A DNA stretch of 64,000 bases from Paractinoplanes tereljensis (GTDB taxonomy: Bacteria > Actinomycetota > Actinomycetes > Mycobacteriales > Micromonosporaceae): the NCBI RefSeq assembly GCF_016862435.1, contig NZ_BOMY01000051.1, positions 124,001 to 188,000 of the forward strand, in the 5' to 3' direction. Shown one piece after another: positions 51,696 to 60,117 of this stretch. A program made the position numbers and the translations under genes. The notes under the pieces were generated by a model. The model saw only the letters and a program-made list of their open reading frames with translations, did no database searches and was not told the DNA's origin. Numbering within the stretch: the first letter of the stretch is position 1; every line of letters starts with the position of its first letter.

Positions 51696-53785
51696 CGCCG
51701 CTGCACTGGCGGGCCGGCGGGGTCAGTCTGGTCCTGGACTGCACCCCGCCGCTGCTGCCCCGGGTGCTGCACTGGGGAGCCGACCTCGGCCCGGGCGACC
51801 TGTCCGGCCTGGTCGGTGCATCCGTCCCGCAGCAGGTCTCGAACAACATCGACGCCGTGATCCCGGTAAGTGTGCTGCCGGAACACTCGGTGGGCTGGGT
51901 CGGTACGCCCGGCCTGACCGGGCACCGGGACGGCACCGGGTTCTCCACCAGCTTCACCGCCGACGCGGCGACCGAGCCGTCCCCGCACCGCCTGGAGGTG
52001 ACCGCGCACGACGCCGCGGTGGGATTGTCCCTGCTGCTCGAACTGGAGCTGCTGGAATCGGGGCTGGTGCGACAGCGGGTGTCGGTGACCGCAAAAACCC
52101 CGTTCACCCTCGACGGCCTGCTCCCCACCCTGCCGGTTCCGCTGGAAGCGACGGAGTTGCTCGACTTCACCGGGCGGCACCTGCGCGAGCGCAGCCCGCA
52201 GCGGCAGCCGTTCACGGTCGGCACGAGGCTGCGGGAGAACCGGCGCGGCCGCACCGGCGCCGACGCCTCGATCGTGCTGGCCGCCGGGACGGCCGGCTTC
52301 GGCTTCGCGAACGGCCAGGTGTGGGGCGTGCACGTGGCCTGGAGCGGCAACCACCGCGTTCTGGCCGAGCGCACCCCGAACGGGGATTCCCTGCTCGGCG
52401 GCGGCGAACTGCTGCTCTCCGGCGAGGTCCGGCTCGGGCCCGGCGACACCTATCGCAGCCCGTGGCTCTACGGCTCCTACGGCCGGGGGCTGGACGAACT
52501 GTCCGGGCGTTTCCATCGGCACCTGCGGGCCCGGCCCCGCTCGCCCCGGCCGGTCATCGTGAACACCTGGGAAGCCGTCTACTTCGACCATGACCTGGGC
52601 AAACTCACCGCGCTCGCGGACGCGGCGGCGGCCGTCGGGGCCGAGCGGTTCGTCCTCGACGACGGCTGGTTCCGGCATCGCCGGGACGACCACGCCGGGC
52701 TCGGCGACTGGTACGTCGACGAGACGGTCTGGCCGAAGGGCCTGCATCCGCTTGTCGACCACGTGCGCGGGCTGGGCCTGGAGTTCGGACTCTGGGTCGA
52801 GCCGGAGATGGTCAACCCCGACTCCGACCTGGCCCGGGCCCACCCCGAGTGGATCCTGGCGACCGGCGGCCGGCTGCCACCCGAGGCCCGTTACCAGCAG
52901 GTCCTCGACCTCGGGCACGCCGAGGCGTACGACTACATCCTCGGCCGGCTCGATGCCCTGCTGTCCGAGTACGACATCGCCTACCTCAAGTGGGACCACA
53001 ACCGCGATCTCATCGACGCCGGCCATTCCCCCGCCGGCGAGGCCGGCATTCATAAGCAAACCCTGCAGCTGTACGCGCTGATCGACGAACTGCGGGCGCG
53101 GCATCCGGGCGTGGAGATCGAGTCCTGTTCGTCCGGCGGCTCCCGGGTCGACCTGGGCATCCTGGAACGCACCGACCGGGTCTGGTCGAGTGACTGCAAC
53201 GACGCCCTGGAGCGGCAGTTCATCCAGCGCTGGACCGGCACCCTCCTGCCACCGGAGATGATCGGCGCGCACGTCGGCCCGACCGTCTCCCACACCACCG
53301 GCCGGGTGCACACCCTCGACTTCCGGGCCGGCACCGCACTGTTCGGCCACTTCGGCATCGAGTGGGACATCACCCGGGCCACCGACGAGGAGCGCGAGCG
53401 GCTGGCCGAGTGGGTGCGGCTCTACAAACAGCTGCGCGGGCTGCTGCACAGCGGCACAGTGGTGCGCTCGGACCACCCCGACCCGGCGCTGTGGGTGCAC
53501 GGGGTGGTCGCGGCCGACCGGTCCGAAGCCGTCTACGCCCTGGTCGCGATGAGCACCGGGGTGTGGTCGCCACCCGGCCGGGTGCGGCTGCCCGGCCTGG
53601 ACCCGGCGTCGGTCTACCGGGTCGCCCCGCTGCCGCCGGGGGACGTTTTCGAGGGGCCGGGCCGGAACCCGCTGCCCTGGTGGGGTTCCGGCGTTTCGAT
53701 GACCGGGCGGATGCTGGCGGTCACCGGGGTTCAGGCGCCGGTGCTGTTTCCGGAACGGCTGGTGCTGCTGCGAGCATCGCGCTGA
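51692..53785 (+). CDS. GH36 alpha-galactosidase
   Basis: 697 aa, GTG start coupled to the binding-protein gene. Supersandwich N-terminal domain (about 1-290), then the barrel with NTWEAVYFDH, FVLDDGWF and the nucleophile D435 in YLKWDHNRD. The acid/base is D501 in SSDCND, and a C-terminal beta domain follows. ESCSSGGSRVDLG, which binds galactose, is intact. No signal peptide: cytoplasmic hydrolysis of imported alpha-galactosides. Together with GH26 and GH2 it completes galactomannan breakdown. The 3' end overlaps the convergent 53721 gene by 65 bp. Confidence 0.92.
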   Translation: MTPLHWRAGGVSLVLDCTPPLLPRVLHWGADLGPGDLSGLVGASVPQQVSNNIDAVIPVSVLPEHSVGWVGTPGLTGHRDGTGFSTSFTADAATEPSPHRLEVTAHDAAVGLSLLLELELLESGLVRQRVSVTAKTPFTLDGLLPTLPVPLEATELLDFTGRHLRERSPQRQPFTVGTRLRENRRGRTGADASIVLAAGTAGFGFANGQVWGVHVAWSGNHRVLAERTPNGDSLLGGGELLLSGEVRLGPGDTYRSPWLYGSYGRGLDELSGRFHRHLRARPRSPRPVIVNTWEAVYFDHDLGKLTALADAAAAVGAERFVLDDGWFRHRRDDHAGLGDWYVDETVWPKGLHPLVDHVRGLGLEFGLWVEPEMVNPDSDLARAHPEWILATGGRLPPEARYQQVLDLGHAEAYDYILGRLDALLSEYDIAYLKWDHNRDLIDAGHSPAGEAGIHKQTLQLYALIDELRARHPGVEIESCSSGGSRVDLGILERTDRVWSSDCNDALERQFIQRWTGTLLPPEMIGAHVGPTVSHTTGRVHTLDFRAGTALFGHFGIEWDITRATDEERERLAEWVRLYKQLRGLLHSGTVVRSDHPDPALWVHGVVAADRSEAVYALVAMSTGVWSPPGRVRLPGLDPASVYRVAPLPPGDVFEGPGRNPLPWWGSGVSMTGRMLAVTGVQAPVLFPERLVLLRASR

Positions 53786-54368
53786 CCTCGGCGGCGTCGA
53801 CGTTCGCCCCGAAAACCGGGGTGCCGGGCTCCATCCGTACCCCCGCGGTCAGGGGCCCGGCCACGACGGGGTCGAAACCGAGCCGGTCGACCAGGACCGA
53901 CACCTCGTCGGTCCGGTCGCCGGCGATCGCGATCGCCTTGCGGCCGGGCGCACCTTGCGGCCGGGCGCCCTCCTCGAGGTCGTGATAGCCCATGTGGTTG
54001 AACGCCTTGACGACCCGCGACTCGCTGAGGAACGCCTGCACCAGTTCGCTGGAGCGGGACAGGTCGTCGCGGACGCCGTCGACCTCCCACCAGTAGTTCA
54101 TGGCGTCGACGACCAGCTTGCCGCGCAACTGCTCGGCCGGGATCGTGCGGTACTTGCCGAGCGGCAGCGCCAGGATCACGATGTCCGACCGCTCGGCCGC
54201 CTCGGCCGCGGTCACCACCTTCGCGCCGGGGGTGAGGACCTCGACGATGAGCCGGATCTTGGCGGGGTCGCCGGAACCGGCCATCAGAACCTCGTAGCCG
54301 GCGGCCAGCGCGAGCCGGGCCAGCACCGTGCCGACCTTGCCCGCGCCGAGAATGCCGATCGTGGTCAT
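53721..54368 (-). CDS. NADPH-dependent F420 reductase-like protein
   Basis: 215 aa. Opens TTIGILGAGKVGTVLARLAL, a Rossmann NADP site. SDIVILALPLGKYRTIP and VVDAMNYWWEVDG follow the plan of F420H2:NADP oxidoreductases and related dinucleotide-binding proteins. The C-terminus is Ala/Pro-rich and reads across the 3' end of the GH36 gene. It starts 1 nt after the stop of an LLM-family monooxygenase gene, many of which use reduced F420, so a supply role is likely. Some relatives use other substrates. Confidence 0.7.
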   Translation of the reverse strand: MTTIGILGAGKVGTVLARLALAAGYEVLMAGSGDPAKIRLIVEVLTPGAKVVTAAEAAERSDIVILALPLGKYRTIPAEQLRGKLVVDAMNYWWEVDGVRDDLSRSSELVQAFLSESRVVKAFNHMGYHDLEEGARPQGAPGRKAIAIAGDRTDEVSVLVDRLGFDPVVAGPLTAGVRMEPGTPVFGANVDAAEVSAMLAAAPAVPETAPAPEPR

Positions 54369-54369
54369 C

Positions 54370-55386
54370 TCAACCGGCCAGAATGTCGCGGACCATGGGC
54401 ATCACCTTCGCGCCGAAGAGTTCGACCGCGCGCATCCGCGCGGCGGCCGGCTGGGCTCCGGCGCTGTAGATCAGATCGAAGCGGCCCACGCCGAGTTTGT
54501 CCACCGCGCGAGCGATCTTGCGGGCGACCGTCTCCGGCGAGCCGATGTACAGCGAGCCGTGCGCGACCTCGGACAGGAACTCCTCGCGGCGCAACGGCGG
54601 CCAGCCGCGCAGGGCGCCGATCCGGTCGCGCATCACCTTGTACGGGGCGTAGAACAGCTCTCTGGCCTCCTCGTCGGTGTCGGCGACGAAGCCGGGCGAG
54701 TGCATGCCGACCGGGTGGGCGGTGGTGCCGAGCTGCTCGGCGGCCCGGCGGTAGAGGTCGACGTAGGGGGCGAAGCGCGCCGGGTCACCGCCGATGATGG
54801 CCAGCATCATCGGCAGGCCGTAGCGCGCGGTGCGGACCACCGACTGGGGTGAGCCGCCGACGCCGACCCAGGTGGCCAGCCGGCCGGACTCGGTCTTCGG
54901 GAACACGTCGGCCTCGTCCAGGGCGGCCCGGGTGGTGCCGCTCCAGGTGACCGGCTTCTCGTCGAGGAGCTTCACGAACAGGTCGAGCTTCTCCTCGAAC
55001 AGCACGTCGTAGTCGCTCATGTCGTACCCGAACAGCGGGAACGACTCGGTGAACGACCCGCGCCCGAGAATGACCTCGGCCCGGCCGTTGGACAGCGCGT
55101 CCACGGTCGCGAACCGCTGGAACACCCGGACCGGGTCGTCCGAGCTCAGCACGGTGACCCCGGAGGCCAGCCGGATGCGGTTGGTCTGCCCGGCGATGCC
55201 GGCCAGCACGGTCTCCGGGGTGGAGATCGAGTACTCCGGGCGGTGGTGCTCGCCGAGCGCGATCACGTCCACGCCGAGCTCGTCGGCGACCACCGCCTCG
55301 GCCACCACCTGACGGATCGCGGCGGCGTGCGAGCTGCCCTCCGGAACATCGCCGAAGGTGTCGAGGCCGAACTCCAGGTCTGTCAT
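54370..55386 (-). CDS. LLM class flavin/F420-dependent oxidoreductase
   Basis: 338 aa, luciferase-like TIM barrel. ELGVDVIALGEHHRPEYS, RIRLASGVTVLSSDDPVRVFQ, AEVILGRGSFTESFPLFG and YIGSPETVARKI are conserved LLM elements. Bacterial-luciferase-related monooxygenases of this group use FMNH2 or F420H2; the linked F420 reductase-like gene favours F420. Divergent from a MarR regulator with a TTGAC-n2-GTCAA palindrome between. Substrate unknown; detoxification of a small molecule is plausible. Confidence 0.85.
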   Translation of the reverse strand: MTDLEFGLDTFGDVPEGSSHAAAIRQVVAEAVVADELGVDVIALGEHHRPEYSISTPETVLAGIAGQTNRIRLASGVTVLSSDDPVRVFQRFATVDALSNGRAEVILGRGSFTESFPLFGYDMSDYDVLFEEKLDLFVKLLDEKPVTWSGTTRAALDEADVFPKTESGRLATWVGVGGSPQSVVRTARYGLPMMLAIIGGDPARFAPYVDLYRRAAEQLGTTAHPVGMHSPGFVADTDEEARELFYAPYKVMRDRIGALRGWPPLRREEFLSEVAHGSLYIGSPETVARKIARAVDKLGVGRFDLIYSAGAQPAAARMRAVELFGAKVMPMVRDILAG

Positions 55387-55402
55387 GTCACCCCTCCTAT
55401 GA

Positions 55403-55414
55403 TTGACACGTCAA
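55403..55414. promoter_or_regulatory. Candidate MarR operator
   Basis: TTGAC-AC-GTCAA, perfect 5-bp arms, in the 47-bp gap between the LLM gene and the MarR gene, well placed to control both. Confidence 0.5.
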
Positions 55415-55433
55415 CCACAGGGGGTGGGAGTTT

Positions 55434-55898
55434 ATGCCCGGGCCACGGAGACTGCCGTCACGTTCGGAACTGGACGTCTGGCGCGACTTCATCGAGACCA
55501 CCGAGGTGCTGCGCACCCAGATCGGCGGCCGGCTGCAGCACGACACCGGCCTGTCGACCGGCGACTACAGCGTGCTGCTCGCCCTCAGCGAGGCCCCCGA
55601 CCGGCGGCTGCGCTCCTCCGAGCTGGCCGCCGGCGTCGGCTGGGAACGCAGCCGGCTGTCCCATCACCTGGCCCGGATGGAACGCCGCGACCTGATCACC
55701 CGCGAGGGCCACGCCACCGACAGCCGTGGCGCGGTGGTGGTGCTGGCCCCGGCCGGCGCCGCCGCGTTCCAGGCCGCCACGGTCCCGCACCTGCGAGCGG
55801 TGCGCGAGCTCTTCGTCGACGCCCTCACCCCGGCCCAGCTGGCCGCGGCGGGAGAGATCGCCACGGCACTGCGCCGGCATTTAGACTCGTCCGCATGA
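55434..55898 (+). CDS. MarR family transcriptional regulator
   Basis: 154 aa. Winged helix about residues 45-105: LRSSELAAGVGWERSRLSHHL as helix-turn-helix, with the wing EGHATDSRGAVVVL. No cysteine, so not thiol-based. Likely represses the divergent LLM/F420 pair and itself. Its stop codon overlaps the start of a repeat protein (ATGA), which ties that odd gene to this regulator. The start is the first in-frame ATG, with GGGGGTGGGAG upstream. Confidence 0.82.
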   Translation: MPGPRRLPSRSELDVWRDFIETTEVLRTQIGGRLQHDTGLSTGDYSVLLALSEAPDRRLRSSELAAGVGWERSRLSHHLARMERRDLITREGHATDSRGAVVVLAPAGAAAFQAATVPHLRAVRELFVDALTPAQLAAAGEIATALRRHLDSSA

Positions 55899-56164
55899 AG
55901 GCCCCGAAAAAGTCGATCCTGTCGTACAAATCCGAGGGTTCCGTGCTCAGCCTCTGGTCGAACGGGTCGGTTCTGTCGATCGGGTCCACCGGGTCGGCGC
56001 TGTCGATCGGATCGATCGGGTCGTACGGGTCGATCCTGTCGATCGGGTCGTTCCTCAGCGTCGGGTCGGTGCTGTCGGCCGTGTCGATCGTGTCAGTGCT
56101 GGCCTGGCGCTCGCGCGGCGCTCTCCTCGCTTCCGGCGACCGTCACCGCCCAGCTCGAAAGTAA
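55895..56164 (+). CDS. Serine-triplet repeat protein
   Basis: 89 aa, ATG overlapping the MarR stop (ATGA). From residue 7 to 67 every third residue is Ser, 21 times without a break. Most units are S-[I/V/L/A]-[G/L], for example SVLSIGSTGSALSIGS. A basic head (MKAPKK) and a basic tail (RSRGALLASGDRHRPARK) flank the repeat. At the DNA level tcgatcggg-type 9-bp units recur. No signal peptide is evident. The strict period suggests an extended or solenoid fold with one serine face and one hydrophobic face. Function unknown. Its last 72 bp overlap the convergent XRE gene. Confidence 0.65.
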   Translation: MKAPKKSILSYKSEGSVLSLWSNGSVLSIGSTGSALSIGSIGSYGSILSIGSFLSVGSVLSAVSIVSVLAWRSRGALLASGDRHRPARK

Positions 56165-56974
56165 GCGCAGCGCGTCCGCGGCGGCCGTGCCCGGCTCGGC
56201 GCTGTACGCGGTGAGGGTCAGGCCCGGGTCGGCCGGCATCGGCATGGCCTCGAAGCCGAGCTCCAGGTAGCCCACCACCGGGTGCTGGAAATACTTCACC
56301 CCGGTCTGGTGCAGGCGCACGTTGTGCGCACCCCAGCGGGTGCGGAACTCGTCGCTGCGGGTGGCCAGCTCGCCGACCAGGTCGGTCAGTGCCCGGTCGT
56401 ACGGGTCGCGGCCGGCCTCGGTGCGCAGCAGCGCGACAGTGGTGTTGGCGGCCTCGTCCCAGCCGGGGTAGAGCTGCTCGGCGCGCGGATCCAGGAAGCA
56501 GAAGCGGGCCAGGTTCACCGGGGTGGTCTCGAAGGCGTACGAGTAGAGGGCGCGCGCCAGCCGGTTGGCGGCGAGCACGTCGAGGCGGCCGTTGCGAACG
56601 AACGCCGGCGCGTCGGTCATCGCGTCCAGCAGGTGCTGGGTGGCCGGGCGGACCTGCTGTTTCCCGCCGGGCCGGCGCCGGCTGCGCGGCTGGGAGGCGG
56701 CGCGGGCCAGGTCGTACAGGTGGGAGCGCTCGGCCTCGTCCAGGCGCAACGCCCGGCTCAGGGCGTCCAGGACGCTGTCCGACACCCCTGACAGGTTGCC
56801 GCGTTCGAGGCGGGTGTAGTAGTCCGGGCTCACCCCGGCCAGCATCGCCACCTCGGCCCGGCGCAGCCCGGCGACCCGGCGGCTGCCCCCGAAATCCGGC
56901 AGACCGGCCTGCTCCGGGGTGATCCGGGCCCGCCGGGAGGCCAGGAACTCGCGAATGTCGTCCCGGTTGTCCAC
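56093..56974 (-). CDS. XRE/MmyB-type helix-turn-helix regulator
   Basis: 293 aa from GTG 56974, giving the usual opening DNRDDIREFLASRRARITPEQ; GTG 56983 is possible. Helix-turn-helix at about 34-60 (RRAEVAMLAGVSPDYYTRLE). The MmyB-like ligand-binding domain follows from about residue 100 to the end (VLAANRLARALYSYAF, with HPVVGYLELGFEAM). Such regulators usually face a dehydrogenase or reductase gene, and here the divergent gene at 57077 is a zinc alcohol dehydrogenase, its likely target. Confidence 0.88.
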   Translation of the reverse strand: MDNRDDIREFLASRRARITPEQAGLPDFGGSRRVAGLRRAEVAMLAGVSPDYYTRLERGNLSGVSDSVLDALSRALRLDEAERSHLYDLARAASQPRSRRRPGGKQQVRPATQHLLDAMTDAPAFVRNGRLDVLAANRLARALYSYAFETTPVNLARFCFLDPRAEQLYPGWDEAANTTVALLRTEAGRDPYDRALTDLVGELATRSDEFRTRWGAHNVRLHQTGVKYFQHPVVGYLELGFEAMPMPADPGLTLTAYSAEPGTAAADALRLLSSWAVTVAGSEESAARAPGQH

Positions 56975-57076
56975 GTCACCCACGCTACTTTTCGCGGCGC
57001 GGCCGAAGGGGGCCCTGCCATTACCTGCTTCGCCAGGCACTCCCTGCTGCCCGATCCGCCCGCTTTCATGGGTGAC

Positions 57077-58099
57077 ATGCGACAGGCAATCATCTACGCC
57101 CCCGGCGACGTACGCGTCGAAGAGCGCGACCGCCCCACCATCCTCAAGCCCACCGACGCGATCCTGCGGGTGTCGGCCGCCTGCGTGTGCGGGTCGGACC
57201 TGTGGCCGTGGCGCGGCATCGAGCCGGTCGGCGACGCCCACCCGATGGGCCACGAGTACGCCGGGATCGTCGAGGAGGTCGGCGCCGAGGTCACCACGAT
57301 CAGGCCGGGCCAGTTCGTGGTCGGGTCGTTCTTCGCCTCCGACAACACCTGCGAGATCTGCCAGGCCGGTTATCAGAGCCGCTGCGTGCACGCCGAGCTG
57401 GTCGGCGGCGCCCAGGGCGATTACCTGCGGGTGCCGCTCGCCGACGGCACCCTGGTGGCCACCCCCACGGTGCCCGACGCGGACCTGATCCCGTCCCTGC
57501 TGACCGCCTCGGACGTGCTCGGCACCGGCTGGTTCGGCGCGGTCGCCGCCCAGGCCGGCCCGGGTAAGACGGTCGCGGTGGTCGGCGACGGCGCGGTCGG
57601 CCTGCTCGCGGTCCTGGCCGCCAGGCAGCTGGGCGCCGACCGGATCATCGCGATGAGCCGGCACGCCTCCCGGCAGCGGCTGGCCCGCGAATTCGGCGCC
57701 ACCGACATCGTCACCGAACGCGGCGACGAGGGCGTCGCCAAGATCAAAGAAATGACCGGCGGGTACGGCGCACACTCGGTCATCGAGGCGGTCGGCACCC
57801 AGGAGTCGATGATGCAGGCCATCCACTCCACCCGCCCCGGCGGACACGTCGGCTACGTCGGCGTCGGCCACGGGGTCGAGCTGCCCGGCCTGGAGTTGTT
57901 CTTCTCCGGGGTGCACCTGCACGGCGGCCCGGCCCCGGTGCGGCGCTTCCTGCCCGACCTGATCAACCGGATCCTCCACCGCGAGATCAACCCCGGCAAG
58001 GTCTTCGACCTGACCCTGCCGCTGGACGACGCGGCCGAGGGCTACCGCGCGATGGACGAACGCCGAGCGATCAAAACCCTGCTCACCATGAACGGATAA
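57077..58099 (+). CDS. Zinc-dependent alcohol dehydrogenase family protein
   Basis: 340 aa, MDR fold. Catalytic zinc ligands in ACVCGSDLWPWRG and MGHEYAGIVEEVG. The structural zinc lobe has only CEIC and QSRC (DNTCEICQAGYQSRC), lacking the first of the usual four cysteines, as in a known subgroup. The NAD(P) site is VAVVGDGAVGLLAVLAARQLG. ATG 57077 preceded by GGGTGA was preferred over ATG 57068. Controlled presumably by the divergent XRE regulator; the cupin gene follows after 2 bp. Substrate unknown. Confidence 0.87.
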   Translation: MRQAIIYAPGDVRVEERDRPTILKPTDAILRVSAACVCGSDLWPWRGIEPVGDAHPMGHEYAGIVEEVGAEVTTIRPGQFVVGSFFASDNTCEICQAGYQSRCVHAELVGGAQGDYLRVPLADGTLVATPTVPDADLIPSLLTASDVLGTGWFGAVAAQAGPGKTVAVVGDGAVGLLAVLAARQLGADRIIAMSRHASRQRLAREFGATDIVTERGDEGVAKIKEMTGGYGAHSVIEAVGTQESMMQAIHSTRPGGHVGYVGVGHGVELPGLELFFSGVHLHGGPAPVRRFLPDLINRILHREINPGKVFDLTLPLDDAAEGYRAMDERRAIKTLLTMNG

Positions 58100-58101
58100 G
58101 C

Positions 58102-58509
58102 ATGGAACTCAAGCCCGTAAGCCCCACGGTGAAGACCCCCGCCTCATGGTTCACCGGCGACGTCTACCTGACCCCGATCCACACCGGCGCCGGCCCGTCC
58201 CGGCTGACCGTCGGCCTGGTGCGATTCACCCCCGGAGCCCGCACCAACTGGCACGCACACGCGGTGGGCCAGACCCTGCACGTCACCGAGGGGGTCGGCC
58301 TGGTCGGCACCCGCGACGGCGAGGTCTTCCGGATCCACGCCGGCGAGACGGTGGTCTGCCCACCCGGCGAGGAACACTGGCACGGCGCCACCCCGGACAC
58401 CTTCATGAGCCACCTGGCCATGGTCGAGGCCACCCCCGACGGCAGCGACCCCACCACCTGGCTGGCCCCGGTAACCGACGACGAGTACAAGACCGCCGAC
58501 CAGACCTAG
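58102..58509 (+). CDS. Cupin domain protein
   Basis: 135 aa single cupin. Metal-binding motif 1 is TNWHAHAVGQTLHVTEG (two His, later His). Motif 2 is PGEEHWHGATPD. Proteins of this type are often encoded beside alcohol dehydrogenases and carboxymuconolactone decarboxylase-like genes; here it follows the dehydrogenase by 2 bp and is certainly in its operon. It may act as an isomerase, dioxygenase or quercetinase-like enzyme, or be non-catalytic. Its stop codon lies in the left arm of a long-range inverted repeat. Confidence 0.85.
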   Translation: MELKPVSPTVKTPASWFTGDVYLTPIHTGAGPSRLTVGLVRFTPGARTNWHAHAVGQTLHVTEGVGLVGTRDGEVFRIHAGETVVCPPGEEHWHGATPDTFMSHLAMVEATPDGSDPTTWLAPVTDDEYKTADQT

Positions 58510-58971
58510 ACACCTTTCGCGCTCGAGGCCGGGCGTTCCACACCCGCCATACCGATCGGCGCGCGCCGATTCCCAAAGAAACCAACCGCCCTCTCCCCCG
58601 ACGGCCCGGCGTCCAAAAACCGGCCACTTTCGCCCAAAAAGAGCAAATCCCTTCTTCAGTACGCCCCGACCCACTCCCGTGGCACTCGGTCCCGGTAGGC
58701 GCAACTCACCCTCCGCGCGCCCGCCCCGGGCGGTCCCGACCCAAGACCTCAACCCCACCCCACCCCGCCAGCGGGTGCCGGCGCACCTCGCTGACCGGGA
58801 CAAACATCAGCCTCTGGGGTGGGTGTTCGGTTGCGCGAGAGGCGCGGCACGCGCCGGTGTTGCAGGCCGCCGCGCGGTGGCGGCGGTCGGGGGTAAATGC
58901 GGTTGTCTACTGCGTCGCCCGTACCGGAAAGGGTTTCGTTTCTTGGGGCTCTGATTCTGAAAGGTGTCTAG
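58506..58971. repeat. 466-bp segment bounded by 13-bp inverted repeats
   Basis: CTAGACACCTTTC (58506-58518) and GAAAGGTGTCTAG (58959-58971) are exact reverse complements at the two ends of an otherwise empty 460-bp gap between convergent genes. The interior is C-rich on the left and G-rich on the right, with further pairing stretches: CCCAAAGAAACC at 58572 with GTTTCTTGGGG at 58938, and CCCCACCCC near 58753 with GGGGTGGGTG at 58816. It looks like a long imperfect palindrome or a MITE with a CTAG target duplication. No gene is visible inside. Confidence 0.45.
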
Positions 58972-58973
58972 CT

Positions 58974-60110
58974 CTAGCGGCTCAGAGCCAGCTCCGCGAA
59001 GCGGGCGGCTATGCGGCGGTGGGCGGCGGCGTCCGGGTGCAGGGCGTCCGGCAGCGGCAGCTCGGCGTGGTCGGCCTCGCCGTACAGGTCGAGGCCGTTG
59101 ACGTAAAGCAGTTGGGGGTCGGTGGCTGCGCGCTCGGCGACGATCCGGGCCAGGTGCTCGCGGATCACCGTGAGGGTCAGCTTTCCGGCGGCCCGCTCGG
59201 CCGGGTCGCCGGTGGCCCGGAAGCGGATCCGGCCCTCGCGCAGCGCGTCCGGGTCGAAGGCGCCCGGGCCGGGCGTGTCCTCGTGGATCGGGCAGTAGAT
59301 CGGCGAGGCGACCACCAGCGGCGTGTCCGGGTGGCCGTCCCGGATCGTGTCCAGGAAGCCGTGCACGGCCGGGACGAACGCGCGCAGCCGCATCACGTCG
59401 GTGTTCACCAGGTTGATGCCGATCTTCACGCTGAGCAGGTCGGCTGGGGTGTCCCGGATGGTGCGGGCGGTGAACGGGTCGAGCAGCGCGTTGCCGGACA
59501 GGCCCAGGTTGATCAGCTCGAGGCCGCTCTGCCGGGCGGCCAGGGCCGGCCAGGTGGAGGCCGGGCTGGCGGCGTTCGAGCCCTGGCTGATCGAGCTGCC
59601 GTGGTGCAGCCAGACCGGTCGCCGGGTCGCGGACGGTTCGATCGGGGCGTCGGCCCGCAGCGCCACCAGGTCGGCCGCCTCGGTGTGCGGGAGCCAGATC
59701 TCGACCTCCTTGGCGGTGGCCGGCAGGCCGGTGAACGCGATCGTGCCCGGCTCGCCCACCCGGTGCTCGATGGTGCCGGTGGTCATGTCGATGGTGTGCA
59801 CGGTGCCGCCGGGGATGGTGGCCTGCGCGACCAGCTCGCCGTCGACGAGCAGGTCGTAGACGCCGTCCGGGCGGGGCGGGACGCCGCGGTAGGCCCAGCG
59901 GGTCGGCAGGGCATCCAGCTCGATCCCCGTGGCGGCGGTGCGGAAGACCAGGCGTACGCCCGAAGGTTGCGCCTCCACCATCTGCGGCTGGAAGTCGGGG
60001 GTCTGCGCGCGGGCCCAGGCCGGCAGCCGATGCGGCCGCAGGCCGCGCCCGATCCGCTCCACCTCGAGGGCGCCGCGCAGCAGGTCCGGAGTGATCTCGA
60101 TGTCGTGCAT
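58974..60110 (-). CDS. SGNH/GDSL hydrolase with N-terminal beta domain
   Basis: 378 aa; ATG 60110 with GGGGA upstream, preferred over one overlapping the TetR gene. The first about 165 residues form a beta-rich domain of a type found before the catalytic domain in two-domain esterases of this family. The SGNH domain begins WLHHGSSISQGSNA (Ser in GSS). It continues with INLGLSGNALLDP, IGINLVN and the Asp/His pair in PDALHPDAAAHRR. No signal peptide. It probably removes acyl groups from a carbohydrate or small molecule. The TetR gene lies immediately upstream, so both are likely one operon. Confidence 0.82.
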   Translation of the reverse strand: MHDIEITPDLLRGALEVERIGRGLRPHRLPAWARAQTPDFQPQMVEAQPSGVRLVFRTAATGIELDALPTRWAYRGVPPRPDGVYDLLVDGELVAQATIPGGTVHTIDMTTGTIEHRVGEPGTIAFTGLPATAKEVEIWLPHTEAADLVALRADAPIEPSATRRPVWLHHGSSISQGSNAASPASTWPALAARQSGLELINLGLSGNALLDPFTARTIRDTPADLLSVKIGINLVNTDVMRLRAFVPAVHGFLDTIRDGHPDTPLVVASPIYCPIHEDTPGPGAFDPDALREGRIRFRATGDPAERAAGKLTLTVIREHLARIVAERAATDPQLLYVNGLDLYGEADHAELPLPDALHPDAAAHRRIAARFAELALSR

Positions 60111-60117
60111 GTGTCCC

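Noticed and set aside
55895..56164. The serine-triplet gene as mere antisense shadow of the XRE gene end
   Set aside because: Only 72 of 270 bp overlap; the repeat lies almost wholly outside the XRE gene and has its own coupled start, so it was kept.
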